From: Chrysogorgia sp. JL179-B06
Taxonomy: Eukaryota; Cnidaria; Anthozoa; Scleralcyonacea; Chrysogorgiidae
Reading direction: 5' to 3'
DNA: 64,000 nucleotides
Assembly: GCA_035772405.1 (NCBI GenBank)
Contig: JAYKKM010000222.1
Coordinates: 960,001 to 1,024,000, forward strand
A program made the position numbers and the translations under genes. The number at the start of each line of letters is the position of its first letter. Position 1 is the first letter of the stretch. Below are positions 12,727 through 23,954 of the stretch, in pieces. Under the pieces are notes generated by a model. It searched no databases. It saw nothing but the letters and a program-made list of their open reading frames with translations, and was not told the origin of the DNA.

Positions 12727-15320
12727 AAGTGGATTGAATGGATATCAATTGTTTTGTAAAGAAGAGGCCAGTAATGATGGTAAGACAAGCCACATTTTTA
12801 TAACAAAATGGTAACATTTACTCTTTTTTAATTATATTGAAGGTAATTTGAAGACTTTGACTTTTCATGAAAGAAACGTCGAGTTTGCTCAAAGGTGGCG
12901 AGCGCAAGATGAAACCCAGCGTCAGCTATTCATCAACAGGGCAAAAAATGATCCGCAAGTCCTTGACGAAGAAACGCGTTTAAAGCGACTAATGAAGAAA
13001 ATCGAAAACAACGTGAGTTTTCTGAAAGTTAATAGTTTTATTAGAAATACTTTCTGATCGAACCTATTAACATTTTCGATTTACTGATGTCTTTTCCAAA
13101 ATTTGTTTTTGCGTAGTTATCTGGCCTGAAAGAATTCAACAATATTGACTACATATTCGTTGCAGCAGTGGGGAGCGAATGGATCGAAGGCTGCACTGCA
13201 ATACTGCAGAAAGGAAAATGTTGCGGAAAAAATTTTCACTTTTGTGAACAGTGCTAAAGGTATGTGGACACAATCACTGACTATTTTGGATAGAGCTGCT
13301 GCCTCCATAATATTTCTATTTTCGTTTTAATAGCACAACCCAACGAAGGAATCAGAAGATCGCGGCACCCGTTTAAAGAAAAAGCGGAAATATGTCCGTG
13401 AAATTTTGAACCGAAAATACGGTAAATATAATGTCAAAATAGTTTCAAATGAGTTTAAAATTGTGAAATTAATTTATTGCCACAACGTCCGTTTTCTTCT
13501 AGGTGAAGTAGTTGGAAATGCCCGTGCCAGACTCCCGTATGCCTCATTCGTAAAAGGAGAACTCGATATAAATATCCATGGCCTTCCTGAAAAAATGGGA
13601 TTAAAAGATCCATCCACCATGGGAGAAGCTACATTGGACTTCATTAGGAATCACTCAGAGTCCATCTTTTTGCACGAGCGAGTAATGTGGGCGATGGCGT
13701 GGAGGATGTCGTGGCAGGCGGGGAAGGGAATGAAGTTAGGAATGCTGATGGAGGTGGGGAAAGTGGTGGAGTTGAGGAGGGTAGTGGAATTGTGGAGGGT
13801 AATGGAGTCGGAAACGTTAATGAAATTGAATTAGGGAATGAAGTTGAGGAAAGAAATGGAGGTGGGGAAGGTATTGGAGTTGAGGAAGGTAATGGAGGTG
13901 GGGAAAGTACTGGAGTTGGATTAGTGAATGAAGTTGGGGAAAGTAGTGGAGGCATGGCAGAGACTGGAGATAGAGAAGGGAACGAAGGTGTGGAGACAGA
14001 CAGTGGGGTTAAAAGGGCTAAGCACGTAAAAAAGAGGAAGAGGACAGTTGGAGCGAGCGCCAAGGGAAAATCAAAGAAATCTAGAGGGAAAAAAAAGAAA
14101 GAATATGAAAAATGTGCAGCATTTCTTTGCCATGAGCCAGGGGTCGACGAAACAGGAAACGTCGACTGGATTCTATGTGACGTTTGTGACAAATGGTATC
14201 ACTGGGATTGTGTTGGGGTTCTAAAAGAACCGAATGGTTCCTTCAATTGTGGCAGTAACAGCAGCTATTTTACTCCTGGGTAAGTCACTCGCTAATATAT
14301 AGTTGGAAGTCAAGTCATTTGAACATTATAACATCTTTCAACGTTGGTTTTTGAATCTAAGAATTTCGAATTCTCCCAAACTTCTCGAGTCAGGTTGAAT
14401 TAAGTTGTTTAAATACAAAGCTTTTATAAAATAAAATAAAAGTAAAACTAAGAAATGTCCCGAGACTTTATAACACGGTGTTTGTATAGCCTGCGCAAAT
14501 ACGGCTACTCACAAATCACAACATGTGTAAGTTTTATTATGATTTGAAGGTTATTCAAACTGCCTATCCATTGTTACACAACGTTACATTCTTCCTTTTG
14601 ATTGCAGAATACCCAAAAGTTTTCCAATAAACTTGAAGGACGTTCGTTTGCGCCGAGGAATTAAGGTACATTTAAAGTACAGACTGTATCTCTGTCTATT
14701 TTGTCTCCGCTTTCGACTTTTCGCCTGACTTAAACGATACTCGCTATAGTTTACCATAGCCAAAAATATTTATTTTCTTTAGAATAGACTTTTAAAAATT
14801 GGAAATGGATCTCTTGCCAGCAAAAGGCATGATTTATTTAAAGAGATGGTTGGTGGACGAAATCATGCTCAAGCAGAACTGCTTGACTTGTCCGCTTGGT
14901 GCCCTCTTACTGAACATCAGGTAAAATAGCTAAGATATTCATGTGTACGCTGTTGAAATTCATATTTATTTAGATATAAAAATGTCGTATGATATTTTTT
15001 TATAGCAACAACAACTTCTTGAAGAAATAAAAATAATTTCTTCAGAAATATGGCCTAGTTTCGACTACACGAGCAGCACTCTTAATTTTAAGTACATATC
15101 AGAAGTTCTTGTGGCCGAGGTTGGTAAATTAGTTTATCTCTGCAAATAGTATGTAGTGCATGCATGCATGCAGGTCGTCCCGCTAAACTGATGTTATTTT
15201 TTATTTTTCTACAAGGCATTTACCTTTTGCATCGAAAGGCTTGAACGGTGTCACCGAAATATCGCAGAAGAGATATACAACAAGGCAACAGCTGCAGAGG
15301 AAAATGAAGATGAAGATTAG
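12727..15320 (+). CDS. Nine-exon gene: HMG-box-like, TFII-I-like repeat, PHD finger
   Basis: Exons: 12727-12779, 12843-13012, 13166-13259, 13356-13421, 13503-14279, 14608-14665, 14783-14920, 15006-15119, 15216-15320 (TAG). Introns have GT/AG ends, and phases agree except inside exon 5. Exons 1-2 encode an HMG-box-like segment (GYQLFCKEE ... WRAQDETQRQLFINRA). Exons 4-5 encode YVREILNRKYGEVVGNARA, LPYASFVKG and INIHGLPEKMGLKDPST, matching the pattern of GTF2I (TFII-I) repeats. After an acidic Gly/Glu/Val repeat and a basic KKRKRT-type segment comes a PHD finger (CAAFLC, WILCDVCDKWYHWDC, FNCG). A nuclear chromatin or transcription role is inferred. Exon 5 changes frame near 13,680 without a visible intron, so an indel or an unrecognised splice is present. 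No start codon is assigned; a 5' exon is missing. Confidence 0.65.
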
Positions 15321-15327
15321 ATTAGCT

Positions 15328-15634
15328 ATCTAGGACACACGCGAGGCGACAAATCGCGGGGGCGTGTCGCGGAGGACATTTGCCCTGTTGAGGACATGTC
15401 AGAGAAGGAAAAGAAAATAACGTTCTTTGATTGGTTTATTTTAATTTTGTCGCAGTAGTTTATTAACATTTTGTCTCCGCGACAAGATTTCGCATCGTTA
15501 CGGGATTTGTCCCCGCGACAAGATTTCGCATCGTGACGGGATTTGTCCACGCGACAAGATTTCGCATCGTGACGGGGATTTATCCCCGCGACACGTCCCC
15601 GCGATTTGTCGCCTCGTGTGTCCCAACCTTTAGA
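15328..15634. mobile_element. MITE with GGACACACG termini and internal CGACAAG repeats
   Basis: The left end reads GGACACACGCGAGGCGACAA, followed by ATCGCGGGGGCGTGTCGCGG. The right end is the near-exact inverted copy ending CGCCTCGTGTGTCCCAACC. The interior contains three tandem copies of a roughly 36-bp unit around CGACAAGATTTCGCATCGT. No coding capacity. It starts only a few bases after the stop codon of the PHD-finger gene and so lies in its 3' UTR region. Confidence 0.75.
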
Positions 15635-15639
15635 GTGGA

Positions 15640-15800
15640 TTAATAGGGAGCTTAAGCAAACCACGTTTTCGATACGACGACGACTTGCCGGAAGTAGAAT
15701 GCACGGATACGCACGCAATGCGCATGTCAGTCTCAAAAATCAAGTCGTCGTTCCAGCTACTACGACTCCATTTTGGCCAGTTTCACGTCGTCGGGATAAC
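15640..15800 (+). repeat. Repeat related to the Harbinger-flanking sequence
   Basis: The phrase CTTAAGCAAACCACGTTTTC, followed by GATACGACGACGAC, recurs inverted near 23,098-23,131 inside the right end of the Harbinger element. It is probably a fragment of the same family. Confidence 0.5.
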
Positions 15801-15962
15801 GTAAGTATATTTCAGGCTTTTTATGTGTGATGATGGATAATTTCAAGTAATCTTAATTACTAAACATCTTTTAATCTGGTTTTGGCTTGTATTTTAGTTC
15901 TAAAAGGTGTTAAAAGGTTCGAAGGCTTTTATATCTTCTCGTGGCAACTTAGTATTTCCATC

Positions 15963-16015
15963 ATGGCTGCTGCCCCTGCTGCTGCTGATCAGTCAAATGG
16001 AGCTTCTTCTTCATC
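15963..16015 (+). CDS. Candidate first coding exon (Ala/Ser-rich)
   Basis: An ATG opens MAAAPAAADQSNGASSSS and ends at a good donor (TCATC/GTAAGT). Composition and donor suggest the first exon of a gene, but no following exon was recognised; the sequence after it is a repeat plus an AT microsatellite. A weak continuation could be the stretch ending QRQTQVKG before GTAAAAGG at about 16,430. Chance cannot be excluded. Confidence 0.3.
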
Positions 16016-16026
16016 GTAAGTTTTTT

Positions 16027-16333
<307 letters not shown>

Positions 16334-16525
16334 CAACCGTATCGGAAATTTGGCCCTGGATAATCAGCTGATTTCAAGCCGAAACCGTAGTGTTGAAGGA
16401 CAAGATAATCAAAGACAGACACAAGTAAAAGGTAAAAGGACTATTATAATTATGTATATTGTGATTGTCAGCGACTCACCGGTCTGTGTTGAGCAATTGA
16501 TTAGCCTTTTCTGCATAGTTTTTTT

Positions 16526-16580
16526 TGGTTAGGGTTAGCAATTTGGTTAGGATTAGGGTTAGGTTTAGGATTTTGGTAAT
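16526..16580 (+). repeat. Interstitial TTAGGG-like patch
   Basis: Short runs of GGTTAGGGTTAG, GGATTAGGGTTAGG and GGTTTAGG. Similar patches occur at about 37,900, 39,000, 39,220 and 44,510. They resemble metazoan telomere repeats but are short, degenerate and interstitial. Confidence 0.5.
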
Positions 16581-16734
16581 ATTTACTTGCATTTCGTTGA
16601 ATTCTAAGAGACTATAGCGTCGTACGGCTACCGTACGAATAGCCATTACCTTCAGTTCAGTGCTTCACTTTATCGTTTATTAAACTTGTTGGCTTGACTC
16701 GCTAATAAACACGTGTTGCGAGTTTATTAAACGG

Positions 16735-16915
16735 CTTCAAACACGACCCATTTGATAAGTTCATTGGCGTAGTAATTTTGAAAATCGATGCCGAGAAAAT
16801 CAAAGATAAAGTTTATGTAAATCAGGACGAATCTTTATCACATTTAAAACCACGATACGGTCGTGATTTTCTTTTGTCTTTTCCTCATGAATTATTAATG
16901 AGTGTTTGAATGTAA
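16735..16915. repeat. Dispersed repeat shared with 26.7 kb and 32 kb
   Basis: CCATTTGATAAGTTCATTGG and CGTAGTAATTTTGAAAATCG, ending in TTCCTCATGAATTATTAATG. A direct copy lies at about 26,715-26,900 and an inverted, more diverged copy at about 31,930-32,150. Each is near a run of ACACG-type motifs. No coding capacity. Confidence 0.7.
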
Positions 16916-18096
16916 TTTAAATAATTGTACACTTTATTGTGCATTTGCTCCAAGCTCCGAAATCTAATAGACACATTTTGAAATACTTAACAGAGAGATT
17001 TGGGAAAATTTGAAGGTGTGTAATGTTTTGAATTTTCAAAACATATATGTATAAAAGTATTAACAGTTGCCAACTGTTTATGTTTATGTATGTTTTATGT
17101 ATGTTTATTATTTGATTAAAATTATAAATACTATCTGCTTGATAATTAGCCTATATATACAGTAGTTTAGGGTGAAAAAACATACATACTATTGCTGTGT
17201 TTATATGACCTGGGCCTGGCCTACAATTTTGTAGCAATAAACAAGCATTACTATATACTTGTCAGTGTTAATACTTAATATATACACTGCTGTAGTGAAT
17301 AAGGGAGAGCTAGGGGGGAAACAGACGATACAGTACATGGATGATTGTCAAGCAAGCTCATATCCTCAGAAAAATTATTCTGTGTCCCGGACAGGGATAA
17401 CTTTCTGATTTCCAGTGAGATGCTCTGACCATTGAGCTACCAAGACTCAGATGGTGAGTGAACGTTACATTGATGTACTGATTCTATTGATATAACAGCA
17501 GTGTATATATTAACACACCCAATCATTAGTCATTACTGAAATATATAGTAACTGCTGTGCATAGGCAGTACATATATCATTAGAACCAGTGCATCATTGT
17601 AACCTCTCTGCATCTGAATCTCGATGGCTCAATGGTTAGAAGGTTATAATTTTTTCAAACAGGAATATTACAGTACGTTTCTGACGATATCATCTTGACG
17701 TCCATGTTTTGTATACTGGTATGTATTCCATATATAATCTGTGTTTAAAGTACTCCATCCATTATGGAACATGTTAGACCTACAGTACACTTAGCTGGCC
17801 TAGTGGGTCACAACTTATTCTGTCAATGTAAAATACAGCTTATTAGTATAAGTTCACATTGGGTATGTTGACAGCTACTAATACTATGTGTGTTAGCTAG
17901 ATCATTGTCGACAAGCAGACTAGGCATGGCATTCTGAATATAGGTTATAATATATATGTGCACGGTGATATAATTTAGATACTATAGTACACAATGCCAT
18001 ATATTATATGCTTTGTTACATGGTTATATGGTATCTGCAATCTGCATTAGGTATTATTAGTAGTAGTATTATTGTTAATGCAATATTATTATTAGT

Positions 18097-18137
<41 letters not shown>

Positions 18138-19340
18138 AATAATATTTATACAGGATAGCCCCTTCAATGCTAACACTGGTATCAATATATGGAGACAGCT
18201 TGTTTTCTAACAAATTACAGTTGTTACAAATGTACAGTACAAATGTTACAAAAACTAATTTTAACTCAAAAGTTGTATATCCTTCACATATTGTCAATTA
18301 AGGCAATAGATAATGGTGCTATAACATGTATGAACAGATTAATTGAAACATGGAAAATAGCTCTTTACTGGTAGATATGATGTTAAAATGCCATGGAATT
18401 TCCTAACTAGCATTACACAATGTAACTTGCTTCTAATACAAGAGGTACTAAACTTGGGATTTATATTAACCAATCAGTTTCCCTGACATGCATTATGCCT
18501 AGAGACCTCTGATTATGACCATCAATATTTAGTTATCCATATTGCTGCCAGCTCCACATCACAGTAGTCCAATGTGGGTAGAATTATCAACTTACGGTAT
18601 ATAATCTATCCACACCAACAATTGGAGTATTATCCCTAATACGTCTTAGTAAATCTAATTTGAATGGACCCCTATACATTTGCACTATATATGCATGCAA
18701 TCCGTAGACATTTGAACGAATTTGATTTTTTTAAAGGACACTCATTGTATGATAGAGATGCACTTTCTTCCTTCAACAGCCTTTGGTGTCTATATACAAA
18801 ATACTGCATTGATTATTTCGTGAGTCATCAATATTGTGATAAAAGTAATTTCTTTCTTAGTGATTGATGGTAGAAACAGCAGTAGACCGCCCACTATTCT
18901 GTTGCTGCACTCAGAAATTTAAAAATACCAAAATGCCCGGGTCTTGCAAGAGGCCCCGCCACGTCACTCACTTGTGATTGGTGTATTCTGCAGACCAATG
19001 AAATGTTGCAACCATTATGCGTATTGCGTACCTACCAGTAACACGAAGTACCCGTTCATCTCAACACTTTCCCCAATTCCACTAGCTAAAAGCATTTATT
19101 ATACATTCAACATTCATTCTCGTTTCCTATTGGTCAATTCCAGTGAATTCTTAATCTCTGGCAGGTGCGACCTCATTTCTGTTGAATACTGTGAATTATT
19201 GCACGGAGGTGTCCAAAACAAAAATTATTTAACACTGATGACGTCACTAGGACCAAACGTGCAAAAATTACAAATTAAAAAACGCCTGTAGTAGATTTGT
19301 TTGTATATTTTTATAGTAAGGCTATCTTGAACAATGTACA
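16916..19340. other. Gene-poor AT-rich DNA
   Basis: Apart from the SINE pair and an (ATA)n tract at about 18,093-18,137, nothing gene-like is supported. A direct duplication of GGTAGAAACAGCAGTA plus CCACTATTCTGTT occurs near 18,870 and 19,685. The 115-codon ORF at 18944-19291 has no recognised domain and lies between the duplicated repeats. Confidence 0.5.
17390..17655. repeat. Inverted pair of tRNA-derived SINE heads
   Basis: On the minus strand at about 17,395-17,450 a tRNA-like D-arm reads GGTAGCTCAATGGTCAGAGC, followed by an anticodon-like arm. On the plus strand at about 17,618-17,640 a related head reads GATGGCTCAATGGTTAGAAG. The flanks (CAGTACATCAATGTAACG against CAGTGCATCATTGTAACC) are also inverted copies, so the whole is a foldback of about 260 bp. 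Neither is an intact tRNA gene. Confidence 0.6.
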
Positions 19341-19487
19341 ATAAAACAATTATTGGATTCGGCTTATGCATGATATTTAAGAGTTATCCAGACCTCGGTC
19401 AAAGTTATCTGCTTTGGCAGGTAACATTGACCTCGGTCTGGATAATTCTTGATATCATGATGCTCAACCTCATCCAATAATTGTATA
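19341..19487. mobile_element. Palindromic MITE (AATTATTGGAT ends)
   Basis: ACAATTATTGGAT at the left matches ATCCAATAATTGT at the right, and inside GAGTTATCCAGACCTCGGTC pairs with GACCTCGGTCTGGATAATTC. The element folds into one long hairpin. No coding capacity. Confidence 0.75.
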
Positions 19488-19994
19488 TTATGCTGTACTA
19501 ACTGTTACTACCATACAATAACATTATAAAGGTATGAGGTGTCTAAAAATATATACTTGCAATTAAGGGATCAATATTCATACATCTCATGGAAATTTAT
19601 GGGAGGGGTACACATGTCAGTCCTGGGGCTCGAGTTTTGCTCTCGTGTGAGACAAGTGCTGTAATTTCTTTCGTAGTGATTTATGGTAGAAACAGCAGTA
19701 AACTTCCCCACTATTCTGTTCAGTGCAGGTGCCAGGTACTGCACCCAAAAATTTAAAAAGTTTACGCTATTTAGTTTGATGTCCTATGGAAGAATTAAAT
19801 TCAAATCAAGTAAAAGAACTACAGTACTGTATTACAGCAGTAAATTAGCAACTACGCTATAAAAGTTTCAAACAGTATAAGCGGGCGAGGGGTGTTGCGT
19901 ATAACGTATTTCTAGTTTTAATATACAGCGGTCGTTAGTTTGCATTGAAGTGTGAGTGTCATCATTTTTGGGGCTGTTTATTTCAGTTAATTTA

Positions 19995-21237
19995 ATGGCT
20001 GATTCGTTTCATTGCGACAGCTGCAAGATCAACAGAGAACGATCAAAAACAATCTTTTACGACCGAGGAAAGGTTTTCGAAAAGCTAGTAAGCCCAGCTT
20101 CATATAAACAACCACTTATTGGTCTTTAAAAAAGAAACAGCTGTCGGGTGTTTGACGTCCGGCAATTTTTGCTGAATTTGAATATTAAATAACTTAATAT
20201 TTAATAATGGAAATGCCTTTTATGTGTTTATATTCAAAGCTTATATTTATATCATAAACGTATTCTGATTGAAACGATTTAGTTGCAACGAAAAGTTCTT
20301 TATAGGGTGTAAAAATGTCTTTAAAAGTGCGTAGAACGAGTGTTGTTGTTTACTTTTTACTTTGCCCTGTTTGTTTGTGCATGTCTTTATAATTATATTG
20401 TATATGACATTCATTGCAGTGGCTTAGAGGTGATTTGTAATTCATGCAGGGAACCTTGTGTGTAATTGCAAAAAACCTAACTAAATTATTGTTCAGGATG
20501 TTAATAATTTTTAACTAAGAGAACTTATTTGTTTGTTTGAAGTACAACCTGTTCTGATGAACACGACATCTTGTTCCTGAGAGAGGTTCTTGTTAGTGAC
20601 TTATTCATCTACAGGAAAAGCAGTGTTGAACGATGAAAAGTGTGGGATGACTTAGCTGATCAGCTAAATGCCCTTGAACACCCAACTTTCAGATCAACCC
20701 AACGATACCTGAGGGATAAATTAAACTGGAAATGAACTAAGAGCTTCAGGGATAAGTCCAGATGATGATGAAAAATCACAATTACTTGAGGAGATAATTG
20801 CAAAAATGGAATCGACTGTTCCAGTCAACTTGTCAAAGAAAAGGAAAGTGGAAGAGGACAAGGAAACTGCCGAAGAAATACGAAGAAAGGCCATGGAAAA
20901 AGTGGGTGCCACAACAAAGAGAAATAATGAAGGAGTTGAAAAAAACTCAGTGAAAAAAAGGAGAAGTGGAAATGAAGCAATAGAATTCTTGAAGGAAAGA
21001 GCAAAGTTAGATTATGACCTAAGGAAAACTGAATGTGATGCCAAAAAGCATAATGAGGAAGCCTTAAATAAGCGCATGGAACAGCAAAATAACTTTCAAG
21101 CTACTCTGGTACAATTATTAGCACAACAACAGCAAGATAATTCACGCCAACAAGAGCAACAACAACAACAGAATCTTATGATGATGCAGCAACAACAATC
21201 CATTCTATCATATTTGCAGCAACTTCCGCAAAAGTAA
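19995..21237 (+). pseudogene. Harbinger Myb/SANT-like accessory gene, broken
   Basis: A start (MADSFHCDSCKINRERSK) at 19,995 ends at a possible GTTTTC donor. Near 20,555-20,730 a Myb/SANT-like helix region reads DEHDILFLREVLVSD, WDDLADQLNALEHP and RYLRDKLNW, the kind of DNA-binding module that guides Harbinger transposase. It has an in-frame TGA (VER*KVW) and a frame change before ELRASGISPDDDEK. The C-terminal part (20,806-21,237) is intact: lysine-rich, helical, then a glutamine-rich tail. In Harbinger systems this protein binds the termini and helps bring the transposase into the nucleus. The stop and shift make this copy non-functional unless splicing removes them. Confidence 0.6.
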
Positions 21238-21788
21238 CTGTTTTATAGTTTGCTTATCATGCATTACCATAATAATACAGGTATATACCTTTTTGTAAAT
21301 TATGCAGGAGCTCTGTTAACCACTCCTTCTGTTTCATCTCTATTTCCCAAACTCCTTCTATGAAACTGTTATTTGATAAGCCTCCTCCTGTGTTAAGCCA
21401 CCCACCCCCAACACCTCAAAACAAAAGTGCCAAAAGGAAATATCTTCCCCATAGTGGTATGGCAGAGCTTTTAGTAACTTTTTTTATGTTGAAGTTAGTT
21501 ATTGGGTATTTTTACCTTTACACTTACATGTAGTTATGTAACAGATTCATCTTGTAAATCAAGTTTCATATTCAAACATGTTCCTGTACTTTCAAATTAT
21601 TTCACAGCTTTTTTATATGTTTTAATTAGTTTATTGGGTAACTTTACTTTTACCCTTACATGTTGGTTTTAAACTGTTACAAATTCAGCTTATAAATAAA
21701 GTTTCATATTCAAGCATGTTCATGTATTTTCAAATTATATACAGTTTGTTGAAAGGAAAAAAGTTACTTTGAAAGGATATTAGTTATT

Positions 21789-22950
21789 TTAAGTGAAATA
21801 TTGTTGTAGTGTTGGAGGTTCAAGGTCAAAGAATTTTGAAGTTTGATTACCATACAAGCAGGTAAGGGCATTGCGGAGCAAAGCACATACTATATACATT
21901 TTGCCTACACAGCTTAGGCCAACTTTCAGATTTTTTTTGTAGTCGATAAATTTAAAATAATTTACAATATCTCCAAATAGCCATTCAACAGAGACCCTTG
22001 TGGCACTCATTGATGAATTAAAAAGCTTCATTTGTTGTGTTATCTGTGCTCCACGGAAGGGTGCCTGGAGGTGGACCCTCAATGGGTAGGCAGGATCACC
22101 ATAGAGACACATAGCTTGTCTGGTTGTTGAAAATGCTCTCATCTCCAGTTCTTGCATAAGTCCGGAAACTGCCAACATCCCTGAGTCATGCTTTTTCCCC
22201 TCTATAAGCAAAAAGATAGCATTACATTATTTACTTACATAAAAATAAATTGATCAAATTTCTATGAAAAAATGTACAATAAAAAATCAATTTTTCAATA
22301 AAATATATTTAAAAATCCATACCCACAGGTCCATACAGGTTTGCAATGAGCCCATTTGGAACAGCAACTGACTGAAACTTCAGTGCATGCACTCGCTTGT
22401 GACCGTTATATACAATACGTTGGTTTAAACCAGGGCGACAAATTGGTCTCACAGTGCCGTCTATAAACCCAAAGCAATTTTTCAAAACAGCTCCTCTGTT
22501 AGAAATTGCTTCAGCATAATCTTCTAGTGCTTGAGGATTAAGAATTGCATCGTTCCATTGCATTAATCGGTGACCATGAGTCTCGTACAGAAAATTGAGG
22601 ACTTCGTTTGTAACCATGCTCAACACCGGTACTGGACGAGCAAAGCGTGCAATCATATCACTGTACCGACATGGATATGCCACCCTCTTTAGCAACATAC
22701 AAAGGCCTTCCATCCCATCTACACGGCTCCTTTGCTGAGTTGTGAAATATGGTGGAATGCCAAGAGCTTCAGCAAGCGTATGAAGATCTCGTTTCTCAAC
22801 TCTAAATTCTGCCCGGCACTCGGCCTCATCCATGCTATCCAAGTCGAATGGAGAATATTGGTCATATGGAAACTCGGGATTACTCGATTGGTATGCATCA
22901 TGCAACACAGCGAACTCCTCATCAGATATAAATCCAGAGGCATAAGACAA
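21789..22950 (-). CDS. PIF/Harbinger transposase (DDE_Tnp_4 type)
   Basis: Two exons: 22323-22950 and 21789-22201, joined by a 121-base intron (donor CCTGTGG/GTATGG, acceptor GCTTATAG), giving ...YGPVEGKKHDSGML. Catalytic residues are visible: GFIDGT (first D), YGDPAYP (second D) and SVEWLFG (E). The N-terminal part has the helical region usual for nuclease-associated Harbinger proteins. Together about 345 residues, within the family's usual length. No in-frame ATG is obvious at the 5' edge of the ORF (22,950 is a TTG), and the frame stays open further upstream, so the start is uncertain. The core reads intact, unlike the partner gene. Confidence 0.85.
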
Positions 22951-23551
22951 GGTGACGAACTCGCGAATCTCATGAAATAAAATTTTAAAAATGGCGCTAA
23001 ATTCCGCGTAGTCGTGGTCAAGCTCTCGTTTTGCTTAATGACCCAGCGACGATGGCACGACGACCTCGTCCCAGTCTCCACGCACGGTAATCACGTCGTC
23101 GTCGTATCGAAAACGCGGTTTGCTTAAGGTCTCTAACTAGAAATACGTATACGCAACAACCCCTCGCCCGCCGTCATAGCGTAGTGATATAATTAGTTAT
23201 TTTACTTAAAAATGTATATAATCCATTAATTTGCCAATCGAATGGACTTATAGTAGACACTATACATGTATCTCTGAGAGCCTTTAAACTATCAAGCTTG
23301 TGTTCTGAATTTCATTGTTTCATAATTAGACATCAAACCAAATAACTAAATGACTCAGTGTTTAATTGTTGGGTGCAATATACCTGCACTGATTAGGATT
23401 TGTTTGATATGTAAAGGCCAGATCCTCACTGTGATGTCACACTGTATATATTATATATTTGGGATTATTAATTTAAAGCACTCAAAACGTAGGTAACTGC
23501 GTATGTTTAGTATCATGGGATTACATACTTTCATAATTTTGTTACATAATT

Positions 23552-23698
23552 GGCCGTTGATTTAATATTCTTTTATATGCATATAAATTGGCCCTTATGA
23601 CCTCGTTTTAGAGTAAAAATTATTTTGAATTTCTTGCGCGATAACGAGGTCATAAGGGCCAATTTATATCCATATAAAAGAATATTAAATCAGCGGCC
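23552..23698. mobile_element. Near-perfect palindrome, 55-bp arms
   Basis: GGCCGTTGATTTAATATTCT at the left pairs with AGAATATTAAATCAGCGGCC at the right, and the inner part (GGCCCTTATGACCTCGTT against AACGAGGTCATAAGGGCC) is exact. The loop is about 36 bases. A foldback MITE. Confidence 0.85.
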
Positions 23699-23775
23699 AT
23701 TTTTTAATAAGGTCTATTTACAGGCTTCTTCAATAAGTCATTATGTAGCATGATGTCAAAATGAGGACATTTACA

Positions 23776-23954
23776 TCAGAGGCATAGCCAGGATTTTCTG
23801 TCAAGGCGGCCGGCCAGGAAAAACCTAGGGGGGCAGCCTAACTGAGGAAAATGAAGAGCCAAATTTTCTCAGGGGGCCCACTTATTTTGCCAGGGCGGGG
23901 GAGGGCAGGAATTTTGCCAGGCCAGCTACGGCCCCCATCTGGCTACACCTCTGA
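23776..23954. mobile_element. Short TIR element, TCAGAGG...CCTCTGA
   Basis: Ends TCAGAGGCATAGCCAG and CTGGCTACACCTCTGA are inverted copies with two mismatches. The 179-bp GC-rich interior (GGGGGCAGCC, CAGGGCGGGGGAGGGCAGG) contrasts with the AT-rich surroundings. No coding capacity. Confidence 0.7.

Larger units (their letters stand above)
19881..23172. mobile_element. PIF/Harbinger DNA transposon
   Basis: Inverted termini of about 36 bp, GCGGGCGAGGGGTGTTGCGT followed by ATAACGTATTTCTAG at the left, with the inverted near-copy ending CCCCTCGCCCGC at the right (23,135-23,172). The ends frame two convergent genes, as in other Harbingers: a Myb/SANT-like accessory gene (plus) and a DDE transposase (minus). 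The similarity may extend outward to an ACTACGCTAT block on both sides, so the exact tips and the expected 3-bp target duplication were not fixed. Confidence 0.75.

Noticed and set aside
12356..12814. 152-codon ORF before the PHD gene
   Set aside because: Mostly a CT-rich tract and repeat fragment; only its last part overlaps a true exon.
16526..16580. Telomere
   Set aside because: TTAGGG-like patches are short, degenerate and interstitial, as at several other sites.
18944..19291. 115-codon ORF
   Set aside because: No domain, no splice signals, flanked by repeats.
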